Position numbers and translations under genes: made by a program. Below the pieces are notes generated by a model. It was not told the origin of the DNA, made no database searches, and was given only the letters and a program-made list of their open reading frames with translations. Below are positions 46,801-51,740 of a stretch of 64,000 bases of DNA, piece after piece. The stretch spans positions 1,116,001 to 1,180,000 of the forward strand of contig JADANN010000335.1 of assembly GCA_018806985.1 (NCBI GenBank), read 5' to 3'. Origin of the DNA: Angiostrongylus vasorum. Its lineage: Eukaryota; Nematoda; Chromadorea; Rhabditida; Metastrongylidae. Every line of letters starts with the position of its first letter. Positions within the stretch are counted from its first letter, which is position 1.

Positions 46801-47785
46801 TGTGAACGAAAGTTTTGTAAGCATTTCTCAAATGGAAAAAGCGCTCCTCTACTTAATCTTTGACCGAAACCTAACGATCCATCCGTGCAAGTAAAAAACT
46901 ATGTTAAGAAAAAATGAATTCGCTTCCGATTCTCCATTCAAGCTCAACGGACCAAAAGCGTCTGAAAATGTCAGCCACGCATAAGTGGGACTCGGGTTGA
47001 AAATTGGACATGACGGCAACGTCCAATGCTCACGGAGAAGGAAGTGGATTCGGGAGTTCACAAAAGCACCATAGATTTTCATATCATCGGACCCACTTCT
47101 ACTCAGCTAGCTCTTCTACTTTGGCAATCTACTTCATCCCACTCACTCAATATTAAATCAAGAAATTAATACATATAATAAACAACGGAGTAGAAATAAT
47201 GCAGTACATCGTACAATGTCTAACTCGTTCAGGTGGAATTCCTGATTCGAAACTTACTCAAACCAAATCAGTTAACTGAACAGCGTTCTCGTCATGCTAC
47301 GATGTAGAACCTTTCTAGGATCAGTAGTGACCGGAGTAGTTGGCACCACCATGCCTCGATATTGTTTGTTCGGCGATACGGTCAACACTGCTAGCCGTAT
47401 GGAGAGCAATGGGCATCGTAAGAAACGTTTACTAATTTCCCTTCAAATTTACTGGCATTAGATCTTTTCATTTCTACAGTGTTTTAGCAGGACGAATCCA
47501 TATTTCCACGGATGCGATGAAGTTTTTGACGCAAGTAGTTGGTGGTTACAAAACGGAACCACGGGGGAGAAGTAATAGTTAAAGTAAGTACCATGCCAAA
47601 TCACAACACTGAAAATGATCTATGCTTATATTTTTGCATGACGTGTATCAATACTCTTTCGACGATTGGTGACCGCTTTATATTCCCATTCATTATCGGA
47701 TTGCTTCATTCGCATTTTTAGTTTGCTAATGAATTTTGTTTAGGGTAAAGGAGTCGTGCAAACCCACTGGCTGCTCACTCCCTGA
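7761..47785 (+). CDS. Receptor-type guanylate cyclase (31 recognised exons, 5' incomplete)
   Basis: Makes cGMP from GTP at the plasma membrane, gated by an extracellular ligand; in nematodes such receptors often act in sensory neurons (family knowledge). Exons were found by domain similarity and joined at GT/AG sites. Phases agree at all 30 joins, and total length (3,047 nt minus five surplus bases) is exactly 1,014 codons including the stop. Domains in recognised residues: ANF-receptor-like ectodomain ~1-425; membrane helix ~437-460; kinase-homology domain ~515-765, where DFG reads FFG, so probably no phosphotransfer; dimerisation helix with [18 protein letters not shown] ~790-820; cyclase domain to 1013. 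Metal-binding Asp ([11 protein letters not shown] and ETIGDGY), guanine-selecting Glu (VETIGDG) and Cys ([17 protein letters not shown]), and the transition-state Arg (TASRMES) are all present, so the enzyme should be active if the frame is intact. One surplus base is needed to explain each of exons 7, 8, 11, 15 and 30. The signal-peptide exon is missing. Introns hold most of the window's repeats. Confidence 0.88.
7907..7998 (+). CDS. Cyclase exon 2
   Basis: Reads [20 protein letters not shown], the conserved first helix of the ligand-binding domain. Acceptor TTTCAG, donor GTATGC. Ends with two bases that complete Asn with exon 3. Confidence 0.85.
9250..9526 (-). mobile_element. Family A tRNA-derived SINE
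   Basis: On the - strand it opens with a GCGTGTGACGCAGTGGTCGG A-box-like segment, then a B-box-like GGAATTGATCC. A body shared with about twelve other copies follows, ending in GATCAACGCCGA-GCTTTATCC. Confidence 0.85.
9535..10820. other. Cyclase intron, nothing firm
   Basis: An ORF continuing out of the SINE to 9807 has a basic-then-acidic composition but no domain. It is probably chance readthrough of repeat sequence. No other repeat or exon was recognised. Confidence 0.4.
10825..10931 (+). CDS. Cyclase exon 3
   Basis: Reads [17 protein letters not shown] and ends [12 protein letters not shown], the hallmark D-V-V-x-G-P-x-C loop of ANF-type receptors. Acceptor TTCCAG, donor GTAAGT. It is one base in and one base out of phase, and both fit the neighbours. 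An open - strand frame over this exon is only its shadow. Confidence 0.85.
11104..11795 (-). mobile_element. RTE C-terminal fragment, - strand
   Basis: The - strand reads a [17 protein letters not shown] segment at ~11700-11650, then [20 protein letters not shown], then [12 protein letters not shown]. These are the usual C-terminal landmarks of nematode endonuclease-reverse transcriptase polyproteins. Frames shift between them. It sits in the intron between cyclase exons 3 and 4. Confidence 0.7.
11796..12990. other. Cyclase intron, nothing recognised
   Basis: Only short ORFs. One at 12681-12878 has a hydrophobic run ([16 protein letters not shown]) but no splice context that fits the cyclase, and I do not call it. 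Confidence 0.4.
12990..13175. repeat. Family B fold-back, compact palindrome
   Basis: The - strand terminal segment (GCGAATATCTCAGCATCG type) is joined directly to the tRNA-like core and terminal segment in + orientation. The two arms can pair with almost no spacer. Confidence 0.7.
13324..13456 (+). CDS. Cyclase exon 4
   Basis: Reads [20 protein letters not shown] and then [19 protein letters not shown], the segment after the GPxC loop in receptor cyclases. Acceptor TTTGTAG, donor GTTCGT. Phase matches exons 3 and 5. Confidence 0.85.
13590..13960. repeat. Family B remnants in opposite orientations
   Basis: A - strand copy (13590-13835) with an AGTGGCTAGAACGTGAGCTCC tRNA-like variant is followed by a partial + strand copy starting with the GGCTAAGAGAAAGGCAAAGC segment. 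Confidence 0.55.
14500..15255 (-). mobile_element. Penelope-like fragment, - strand
   Basis: The - strand codes a [11 protein letters not shown] segment near 15110 and a degenerate GIY-YIG piece near 15045-15000. The 3' end carries the hammerhead-like motif at 14517-14555 and a downstream tail like that at 3121-3170. It faces the + strand fragment starting at 15256. Confidence 0.65.
15256..16570 (+). mobile_element. Penelope-like fragment, + strand, split by a SINE
   Basis: Codes [14 protein letters not shown] then [18 protein letters not shown] then a broken GIY-YIG segment (15540-15760). The rest is decayed. A family A SINE in reverse orientation interrupts it at about 16076-16351. The 3' end resumes with the hammerhead-like motif at 16495-16531. 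Confidence 0.7.
16076..16351 (-). mobile_element. Family A tRNA-derived SINE
   Basis: A full-length-looking copy inserted in the Penelope-like remnant. A-box GTGGCGCAGTGGTTGG and a B-box-like GGAATCGATCCC are readable on the - strand. Confidence 0.85.
16719..16839 (+). CDS. Cyclase exon 5
   Basis: Reads [20 protein letters not shown], the conserved helix-strand (F-x-W-x-x-V-x-V) of the ligand-binding domain. Acceptor TTTTCAG, donor GTGTGT, ends at phase 0. Confidence 0.85.
17425..17536 (+). CDS. Cyclase exon 6
   Basis: Reads [20 protein letters not shown] and ends RTIRKMTR. Acceptor TTTCTAG, donor GTCAGT. Leaves one base that completes Ile with exon 7. Confidence 0.8.
17619..17742 (+). CDS. 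Cyclase exon 7 (frame-breaking surplus base)
   Basis: Begins [11 protein letters not shown] and continues [20 protein letters not shown], but the two halves lie in different frames. One extra base at about 17651-17655 explains the break. The ends fit the neighbouring phases only if that base is ignored. The preceding intron is 82 bp. Confidence 0.8.
17890..19545 (-). mobile_element. RTE-type non-LTR retrotransposon, - strand, broken
   Basis: Read from 19545 down to 17890. Endonuclease-end segment near 19227-19120 ([10 protein letters not shown] then [13 protein letters not shown]). A linker with [13 protein letters not shown] follows near 18690, then RT with a LRNYRPL-like segment near 18350. 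The conserved box [20 protein letters not shown] lies at about 18125-18065 and a RQGDT-like remnant near 17965. Frameshifts and stops throughout. It belongs to a different subfamily from the three + strand RTE copies and lies wholly inside a cyclase intron. Confidence 0.75.
19552..19846. repeat. Family B fold-back element
   Basis: A - strand copy (19552-19728) meets a + strand copy (19729-19846) head-to-head, both with the GTGTGGTGGTGAACGCGTTAG core. The right arm runs straight into a hammerhead-like motif at 19847. Confidence 0.75.
19847..19975 (+). repeat. Family D / Penelope-like 3' end with AAC-rich stretch
   Basis: Hammerhead-like motif at 19847-19882 (best helix II here: GGCG-AAT-CGCC), then a (AAC)n/(GAC)n microsatellite and a tail resembling that of family D. 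Confidence 0.55.
20845..21305. repeat. Family B, diverged fold-back pair
   Basis: A - strand copy at 20845-21080 is followed by a + strand copy at 21105-21305. The latter has a clear tRNA-like A box (TAGTAGTGCAGTGGGTAGGA) and B box (GGGTTCGAATCTG). Confidence 0.65.
21368..21594 (-). mobile_element. Family A tRNA-derived SINE, diverged
   Basis: Shares the CAGACAGGTCTGGTACCAATT and GAATGCATATCTGGC-type blocks. The tRNA-like end is eroded. Confidence 0.75.
21807..21887 (+). CDS. Cyclase exon 8 (frame-breaking T run)
   Basis: Reads [20 protein letters not shown] and AARSFF. The run of seven T at 21878-21884 must be six for phase 0 at the GTAACT donor and the expected FFV|IDR junction with exon 9. 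Acceptor ATCAG. Confidence 0.8.
21991..22095 (+). CDS. Cyclase exon 9
   Basis: Reads [20 protein letters not shown] and then [10 protein letters not shown], the Cys-containing loop of receptor cyclases. Phase 0 at both ends. Donor GTATGT. Confidence 0.85.
22096..23287. other. Cyclase intron, nothing recognised
   Basis: AT-rich intronic sequence. The ORF at 22801-22989 has no similarity that I can name. Confidence 0.4.
23288..23420 (+). CDS. Cyclase exon 10
   Basis: Reads [20 protein letters not shown] and ends FAKGTFQ, the conserved D-x-x-x-L-Y-A-x-A-L helix and following strand. Acceptor TTACCAG, donor GTGAAT. Confidence 0.87.
23622..24095. repeat. Family B fold-back pair with clear tRNA-like core
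   Basis: A - strand copy (23622-23835) and a + strand copy (23838-24095). On its own strand each core reads like a tRNA gene 5' part (CGTGGCGCAGT...) with B-box GGTTCGATCTGG or GGCTCGATTTGG. The inner ends share the CCGTTGACGGGTGATT segment. Confidence 0.75.
24570..24660 (-). mobile_element. tRNA-like SINE, second subfamily
   Basis: The - strand shows GGGGGTGAAGAGCACAATAG followed by a TTAGATCCC B-box-like stretch. It matches the - strand of about 52780-52855. Confidence 0.5.
25009..25272 (+). mobile_element. Family A tRNA-derived SINE
   Basis: A complete-looking copy. GCGCCTGTGGCGCAGTGGTC A-box region, AATCGATCC B-box-like region, body, and end at the GATCAACGCCAAGAGC segment. Confidence 0.87.
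25408..25545 (+). CDS. Cyclase exon 11 (frame-breaking T run)
   Basis: Reads [15 protein letters not shown] and then [20 protein letters not shown], in two frames. The six-T run at 25458-25463 must be five to join them. Acceptor TTTTAG, donor GTAAGT. Confidence 0.83.
25628..25713 (+). CDS. Cyclase exon 12
   Basis: Reads [20 protein letters not shown], with the W..G..P..RP.C juxtamembrane signature of nematode receptor cyclases. Donor GTTTGT. The leftover GG joins exon 13's G to give Gly. Confidence 0.87.
26174..26278 (+). CDS. Cyclase exon 13 (membrane helix)
   Basis: Reads [11 protein letters not shown] and then the hydrophobic helix [20 protein letters not shown] followed by FGLR. A single pass, ectodomain outside. 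Donor GTTTTC. Confidence 0.9.
26422..26665 (+). mobile_element. Family A SINE, 5'-truncated
   Basis: Begins within the B-box region (GTAGAATCGATCCCCGCGCC) and keeps the body and 3' end. Confidence 0.8.
26804..26882 (+). CDS. Cyclase exon 14 (juxtamembrane)
   Basis: Reads [20 protein letters not shown] and QKLDSK, the basic stretch and W-x-V-P segment that precedes the kinase-homology domain. Ends at phase 0. Confidence 0.88.
28000..28075 (+). CDS. Cyclase exon 15 (frame-breaking A run)
   Basis: Reads [20 protein letters not shown] and VESKK, the Ser/Thr-rich linker typical here. The six-A run at 28069-28074 must be five to give phase 0 at the GTTTGT donor, as exon 16 requires. Confidence 0.7.
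28295..28402 (+). CDS. Cyclase exon 16 (kinase-homology N lobe)
   Basis: Reads [20 protein letters not shown] and [11 protein letters not shown]. The ending matches the R-P-x-L-x-x-x-D-x-x-x-L-R-K segment of cyclase pseudokinases. The acceptor may instead be 28321 (exon start 28322), in the same frame. Confidence 0.78.
28872..29225 (-). repeat. Family C interspersed repeat
   Basis: A reverse-oriented copy matching 49045-49440. The 3' end, at the low-coordinate side, shows the CCAAGTATC unit. Confidence 0.75.
29589..29693 (+). CDS. Cyclase exon 17 (kinase-homology)
   Basis: Reads [20 protein letters not shown] and [14 protein letters not shown], the H-x-N-L...F-I-G-L and hinge segment of the pseudokinase. 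Phase 0 at both ends. Confidence 0.92.
29785..33560 (+). mobile_element. RTE-type retrotransposon, copy 1 (broken)
   Basis: It lies inside the intron between cyclase exons 17 and 18. 5' region like those at 34990 and 55565, then endonuclease remnants at 30430-30800 ([18 protein letters not shown]) and a linker [19 protein letters not shown] pieces follow at 31430-32860 ([20 protein letters not shown]; the catalytic box reads FVDD instead of FADD), and a C-terminal region at 33195-33557. Many frameshifts and stops, so inactive. Confidence 0.8.
33654..33725 (+). CDS. Cyclase exon 18 (kinase-homology)
   Basis: Reads [20 protein letters not shown] and DICE, matching the S-L-x-D-V-I...M-D-x-x-F...S-L-I-R-D-I segment. 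Acceptor TTTTCAG, donor GTAAGA. Confidence 0.9.
33876..33959 (+). CDS. Cyclase exon 19 (kinase-homology)
   Basis: Reads [20 protein letters not shown] and LVDERWK, the H-G-x-L-x-S-x-x-C-x-V-D-x-R-W segment equivalent to the kinase catalytic loop, which lacks a catalytic Asp. Donor GTGACT. Confidence 0.92.
34006..34290 (+). mobile_element. Family A tRNA-derived SINE
   Basis: A near-complete copy, 47 bases after exon 19. B-box region GTGGAATCGATCTCCGCGCC. Confidence 0.85.
34483..34543 (+). CDS. Cyclase exon 20 (kinase-homology)
   Basis: Reads [20 protein letters not shown]. The DFG position reads FFG, so no Mg-binding Asp. Acceptor TTTATAG, donor GTGCAT. Confidence 0.88.
34648..34720 (+). CDS. 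Cyclase exon 21 (kinase-homology)
   Basis: Reads [20 protein letters not shown] and DIYS, the W-x-A-P-E-H motif of the pseudokinase. Acceptor TTTCAG. Leaves AG that joins the C of exon 22 to give Ser. Confidence 0.93.
34990..38485 (+). mobile_element. RTE-type retrotransposon, copy 2, interrupted by family B
   Basis: It lies inside the intron between cyclase exons 21 and 22. Endonuclease remnant at 35803-36024 ([16 protein letters not shown]; the GDFN motif reads GDFI). RT with an intact-looking FADDIVLIT box near 37654-37690 and a C-terminal RTIGRPPT segment near 38280-38310. Stops and frameshifts throughout. A family B element splits it at 36609-36883. Confidence 0.82.
36609..36883. repeat. 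Family B fold-back inserted in RTE copy 2
   Basis: Short - strand terminal segment, then a + strand core and terminal segment. Flanked on both sides by the 8-base GCAATGGA (36601-36608 and 36884-36891), a likely target-site duplication. Confidence 0.7.
39131..39207 (+). CDS. Cyclase exon 22 (kinase-homology C lobe)
   Basis: Reads [20 protein letters not shown] and DYDID, the F-x-I-I-x-S-E-I segment. Acceptor CATTTAG, donor GTAACT. Both phases fit. Confidence 0.92.
39608..39990. repeat. Long near-perfect palindrome with two hammerhead-like motifs
   Basis: Arms 39608-39790 and 39807-39990 are reverse complements with few differences, around a 16-base spacer. Each arm carries the hammerhead-like motif (- strand 39690-39730; + strand 39870-39907). 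It lies in the intron just before cyclase exon 23, so the pre-mRNA would contain a hairpin of about 180 bp. Confidence 0.9.
40053..40230 (+). CDS. Cyclase exon 23 (end of kinase-homology)
   Basis: Reads [20 protein letters not shown], then [20 protein letters not shown] and the QVKSFI segment, the C-terminal motif of kinase folds (C-W-x-E-x-P-x-x-R-P). Leaves AA that joins the G of exon 24 to give Lys. Confidence 0.93.
40327..40485 (+). mobile_element. tRNA-like SINE fragment, diverged
   Basis: A-box-like GCGCATGTAACCCAATGGTT and a body block CTACCAGCTTGCGTGG vaguely like family A. Only partly alignable. Confidence 0.35.
40562..40845. repeat. Family B fold-back element
   Basis: A - strand terminal segment and core (40562-40690) are joined to the + strand inner segment and core (40715-40845). 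Confidence 0.7.
41020..41305 (+). mobile_element. Family A tRNA-derived SINE
   Basis: Complete-looking. GCGTGTGGCGCAGTGGTTGG A-box region, body with CAGGCCACCGCGACTCATCG, and end in GATCAACGCCGAGAGC. Confidence 0.87.
41330..41620 (+). repeat. Family D repeat ending in hammerhead-like motif
   Basis: Alignable with 59445-59745 from TGCTGCAGGA onward. Ends with the motif at 41539-41577 and a tail AACAACCTCGTGTTAG. Confidence 0.7.
42053..42119 (+). CDS. Cyclase exon 24 (dimerisation helix start)
   Basis: Reads [20 protein letters not shown] and NE, the N-L-x-D-H-V-F...Q-H-A-x-N-L-E segment between the kinase-homology and cyclase domains. Donor GTGAAG. Confidence 0.93.
42243..42316 (+). CDS. Cyclase exon 25 (dimerisation helix)
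   Basis: Reads [20 protein letters not shown] and RMLP, the coiled-coil signalling helix. Donor GTTTGT. The leftover AA joins exon 26's A to give Lys. Confidence 0.94.
42410..42955. repeat. Two family B elements in tandem
   Basis: A - strand copy at 42410-42718 is followed by a compact palindromic copy at 42715-42955. The first ~125 bases of each are almost identical, giving a direct repeat. Confidence 0.75.
43192..43315 (+). CDS. Cyclase exon 26 (catalytic domain start)
   Basis: Reads [40 protein letters not shown] and Q. Contains the first metal-binding Asp (FSDVV). Acceptor CTTAAG, donor GTAAGT. An alternative AG five bases later would break the frame. Confidence 0.95.
43381..43449 (+). 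CDS. Cyclase exon 27 (catalytic domain)
   Basis: Reads [20 protein letters not shown] and VYK. Preceded by a 65-bp intron. Phase 0 at both ends. Confidence 0.95.
43450..44030. other. Cyclase intron, nothing recognised
   Basis: Short ORFs only. The - strand frame at 43482-43694 has no splice context. Confidence 0.4.
44035..44445. repeat. Family B fold-back pair
   Basis: A - strand copy at 44035-44262 and a + strand copy at 44262-44445, both with the TGAACGCGTTAAC core variant and the CCCCGCCATGAAG terminal variant on the right. Confidence 0.7.
44930..45190. repeat. Family D inverted pair
   Basis: Hammerhead-like motif on the - strand at 44943-44980 and on the + strand at 45131-45166. CGACTCGATG-type segments lie symmetrically between them. 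Confidence 0.6.
45777..45951 (+). CDS. Cyclase exon 28 (catalytic domain)
   Basis: Reads [20 protein letters not shown], then [20 protein letters not shown] and VNIRVGIHI. Carries the guanine-selecting Glu (VET) and the second metal-binding Asp (IGD). Acceptor CTGCAG. Confidence 0.96.
46155..46528 (-). mobile_element. Family A SINE with internal tandem expansion
   Basis: A - strand copy, longer than the others because a unit of about 35 bases (TTGGTGAGCCGTGGGCGC plus the B-box-like part) is repeated four times at 46345-46475. Confidence 0.85.
46535..47318. other. Cyclase intron, nothing recognised
   Basis: AT-rich; no repeat family member or exon seen. Confidence 0.4.
47319..47417 (+). CDS. 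Cyclase exon 29 (catalytic domain)
   Basis: Reads [20 protein letters not shown] and [12 protein letters not shown]. Contains the guanine-selecting Cys, the N-T-A-S-R motif and the transition-state Arg. Acceptor TTTCTAG, donor GTAAGA. Confidence 0.96.
47488..47583 (+). CDS. Cyclase exon 30 (frame-breaking G run)
   Basis: Reads [25 protein letters not shown] and then, in another frame, EVIVK. The five-G run within 47561-47568 must be four. Donor GTAAGT. Confidence 0.88.
47744..47785 (+). CDS. Cyclase exon 31 (C terminus)
   Basis: Reads [13 protein letters not shown] and stops with TGA at 47783-47785. The G-K-G-x-x-x-T-x-W-L-L ending is standard for the family. No AATAAA was seen just downstream. 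Confidence 0.92.
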   Translation, partial: GKGVVQTHWLLTP

Positions 47786-48194
47786 AGAACAAGAGAAATC
47801 TAGGAAATGATTTAACAGGCGATGACATTTAAAACTGTCGTTACGTTGTCATACTTTCAATGCTAGTCCATGGTGTTTTAGTAACGATATCGAACATTTT
47901 GCATACGAAGTGACCAGATTCTTTCTTGAAAGGTTTCGCGCGGTAGTTGGTTACAAAACTTTGATAGATTTACAAGTTCTGGGGCGATGTAGATCGTCTA
48001 CGAACGAATTCTTTGTTGTCCTTTGCGAATATCGGTGATTTTTTCCTCATTTACAGTGCACCTCGACATCATTCATTCCTCACTCGACTCAATTGGTCAC
48101 AGGCGTCTAAGCCTTGTCTTTAATTGCATACTGTGTAATGTCGGTTTCATGAGATGTCGGTGAAGTTCTTGTTGCTGAATGTAAAGTTGGAACA

Positions 48195-48580
48195 GAAGTC
48201 TTTTTCGATTTTGGTCAATTTCAACAATTTCCTTCTTGTTTGTGTTTACAAATAGCAGTGGGAACAATATGTTTGTGATCGTTGTCAAATATAGGAAGGG
48301 CGCGTGTGGCGCAGTAATCGGAGGCCCCCACTGTAACACACACGTGGAATCGATCCCGGTGCTCGTGGCCCACCAAGCCTTCCATCCCTCCGGGTCGGCA
48401 AATTGGTGCCAGACTTGTCTAGGGAGAACAGCATCATTGGATCGATACATCGGTAGGCCACCGCGAGTCATTTTAAAGGCCAGATATACATTCAATCACG
48501 TCCAGAAGATGCTTAATAAAGTTGAATGCATGGCGCATCCCTCAAGTATTGATCAACGCCGAGAGCTTTCGCCTTTTGTT
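48195..48580 (+). mobile_element. Family A SINE plus duplicated 5' flank (copy 1)
   Basis: The SINE itself is 48298-48575. The ~100 bases before it (for example TTACAAATAGCAGTGGGAAC) recur before the SINE at 50109. Confidence 0.85.
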
Positions 48581-49044
48581 TTTGCTAAACATAGTGTAGC
48601 ACCTCTGTAGGTCAGTACTGCAGGTTCGAATTGCACATCTTCCCTGATATTGTCGCAGTCGCAGAACTTGCCAAATAACTGGTTTTCCTTCAGGACCCAT
48701 ATCTAGCAGTAATTTGAAGTCACTGTGTTCAGAATATATTCAGAATACGGTTGGTGAAATGTCGTAGATCATCGTAACTTTTTTTAATACTCTATTAGTA
48801 AATCTTTAGATGTGAGGCTGTACCGAAACAGGATTCTGAACATTGGACGATTTTCTTCGAGAGCAATGGCAGCTTTAAGCGGATGCTCTACAGCTGTTGC
48901 TGTAGCTATATGATTCCTTACAAGTAACTATCAGAAAGTCACACACTGCGAATTTATCTGAATGCAGAATATGCACTTTTGAACATGTGCATCAACTTTC
49001 GGCTAATCTGATGATTCCTTTCTGTTTTAAAGCTTAAAGGTTTG

Positions 49045-49440
49045 CGGTGCCTCCTAACGGTTTACCGCCTCATCGTGGCTGGGAGGTGTTCCTGGGTGTC
49101 GGACTGCGATGTACAGCGGGGGATTCGTCACCCTGGCAGGGTCTCCCAAGCTGAGAAGGAGTCCGGCGTTTCCATCAGGAAGCCTAGCTAAGTGTAAACC
49201 AATACCAGGATCCTCCACCGTCCTGGTTTCAAAGTCGCATGGTGGCAAATCTCCTGCCGATCCACAAGGGCTGCGACTGCCCGTGGTGGTGAAGACCTGG
49301 GGCAGACTTCGGCCATGCTGACCTCGGGATTCCAGGGAACCACAATGGCTTAATCAGCAAATCTCCGATAAATGGTGATTATGCTGGGATCCGCACAACC
49401 AGTGAGGACGGGCCTTCAAGTGTCGAGTATCAAGTGTGGT
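49045..49440 (+). repeat. Family C interspersed repeat
   Basis: A full-length-looking copy, about 395 bp, ending in CAAGTGTCGAGTATCAAGT. Confidence 0.8.
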
Positions 49441-49444
49441 TTGG

Positions 49445-50000
49445 GGGTGTGTTCTGCTCGATGTTTAACCGACATTCAGCCTGCGCTATGATGCACCTCA
49501 GAACTTTCCCAGTTCACAGGTATGAATGTAAAGGCAATCAAGAGATGTGCTCTTGAGTTCAATAATTGAAGGACACTTCAACCTAAATTCAAAGTTGGTT
49601 TATGACTTAAACAAACAATCAAAACAGATCAAAGATAATAGATACTCCCATGAAAAAACTGAAAAAAAGAGCAAAAAACAATTTTTTTCAAAGAGGTACA
49701 AAACATAAGATCAGGACAAAATAGTGGCAAAGTCAGTAGTTTGCTGCATTCGTGACATGATATGAGGTTCTTGCCAAAAAATATTTTCTTGCGTACAACG
49801 TTTCCGTGCAACCGCTTTCTTCTGTGCTGAAGTGATCTAAATCAGGTGTCCATAGCGGATGTTTCCTACTGAGTCGAGAACTGTGTTCGTGTCCAACTGA
49901 GTCTAGAGGAACCGCACGAATGAAGTAACTTCACTCAATTACGTCATTCCATACAGAGTTTCTGGTTGATTGCCAAATCATGAATTGTCTCTAGATATTC
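49445..50000. other. No gene recognised
   Basis: AT-rich, only short ORFs. Confidence 0.4.
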
Positions 50001-50004
50001 CGTT

Positions 50005-50395
50005 CTAGGGGTGGATTTTCGTCAATTTCATGCAACAATTTCATTCTCGTTAGTGTTTACAAATAGCAGTGGGAACAATATAGTTATGATCGTTGTCAAA
50101 TATAGGAAAGGCGCGTGTGGCGCAGTGGTCGCAGGCGACCTGCGACACTCACGTGGAATCAGTCCCCTCGCCCATGGCCCACCAAGCCTTCCATCCCTCC
50201 GGGGTCGGCAAATTGGTGCCAGACTTGTCTGGAAGGATAGCGGCACAGACCCGATACATCGGTAGGCCCCCTCGAGTCATTGTAAAGGTCAGATATGCAT
50301 TCAGTCACCTCAAAACGATGCTTAATGAAGTCGAATTCATGGCGCATCCTTGAATGGATTGATCAATGCCGAGAGCTTAATCCTTTTTTTAATTC
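50005..50395 (+). mobile_element. Family A SINE plus duplicated 5' flank (copy 2)
   Basis: The SINE is 50109-50385. The preceding ~100 bases match those before 48298. Confidence 0.85.
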
Positions 50396-51136
50396 CTTTC
50401 TGTAGCGCTAGAAATTATATTAGATAATACAGTGAAGCAACATGGGTATGAATACCCGAACCATTGACATTCGGGCCATCCAAGTATCCGAGTGAATAAA
50501 TTAAGAGAGTTCAGTAGTTTTGATGTCAGGATTTCTAACTTTTTTAACTAAGTTTCCAGCATTTCTTGAATGTGTGTGCTTTATACTCTTTCCAGACTGT
50601 CATTCTTGTAACCTTGTTGCAATCAACGTTTGGGTTTTATTTTTTCCTAACAATGTTGGGTTTCTTTCGATATTTCTTTATTGCCACATCATTTATGCAC
50701 TCCGAACGCAACCGATTCATTTATGCACTCCGAATGCAACCGAAGATTCATCGTATTGATGGTAAGAGAAGTCACAGTGGATTGCTGAGTGAGAACTGAA
50801 CACTATGTGCTTTGCATAACGGACCATGCAGTTCTTGTATCACTCACGTAATGAGCATTGTTATTTTTTATGCACTTCTCAACAGCTTAGCCGTGGAGTA
50901 GAAATTTGAGGACTTGAGCAATAAGCACACTTGTATAAAATGCTTACTTTCTGTGACACTTACTACCTGTTTTATTGTTCTAGTTTCTAGTTCCTATGTG
51001 TACACAATGCATTATGCATCTTTATAGTTAGACTGTGCCCAATTGCTCTTGGTGTGGGTATGTTGCCACTACTACTCACATATTGTTTTCAACGTGAACA
51101 TGTGTCTAAACGTTCTTTGTTTGTTCCATCTCTAGT
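50396..51136. other. No gene recognised
   Basis: T-rich with short ORFs. A small direct repeat (CATTTATGCACTCCGAA type) occurs at 50690-50735. Confidence 0.4.
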
Positions 51137-51196
51137 GAAGTATCCACCACCATTTCGAGTTTCCCTAGATCCCATCATCTCTCAGAGCAAAAAAGG
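51137..51196 (+). CDS. Orphan candidate exon
   Basis: Between a good acceptor (CCATCTCTAG) and donor (GTAAAT) it reads KYPPPFRVSLDPIISQSKK. No partner exon was found and the family is unknown. May be chance. Confidence 0.2.
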
Positions 51197-51309
51197 TAAA
51201 TGGTTTTCTTCGTTTTTACTCTGTTTCTGTTCCAAGAACTTTTCCGTGATATTTTCAACATTTTCTTTCATAAACTGTGATGTTGTCAAAATTTCCACTC
51301 TCGAACTCT

Positions 51310-51480
51310 CTCAGCGACTGCCTGTGGTGGTGACGATCTGGGGGTAGAGTTTGGCTTGGCTAACCTCGGGAATCCAAGGAACCATAATGGCTAAACCAGC
51401 AAGCAAAACTCCAAAAAAATTAGGACTATACTAGAGCTCGCACAACCAGTAACAATGGGTTATCCATGTACTCAAGTAAT
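51310..51480 (+). repeat. Family C repeat, 5'-truncated
   Basis: Begins in the GCGACTGCCTGTGGTGGTGA block and runs to a degraded ACTCAAGTAATTAGTAG tail. Confidence 0.7.
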
Positions 51481-51740
51481 TAGTAGTAACTCTCTTATAG
51501 AGCCAACGGTAGTGTATCAAGCCGAAACATAGCAACCAACCATCAAGCACTGTCCCTGTATGGTAAGCAATTTCATGTATACGTAAGGAGCTGGCGAATG
51601 TAAATACATAGGCAAGGTTTAGTGTCTGTTTAGATTTCCGTTTTTTGTGTTACGAGGTATTAAAGATCTGGCATTTGGTTCCAAGCACGGCTATGTCATC
51701 CCTCCAAGTATTTGTACAAATAAACTCATTATACTTTTAA

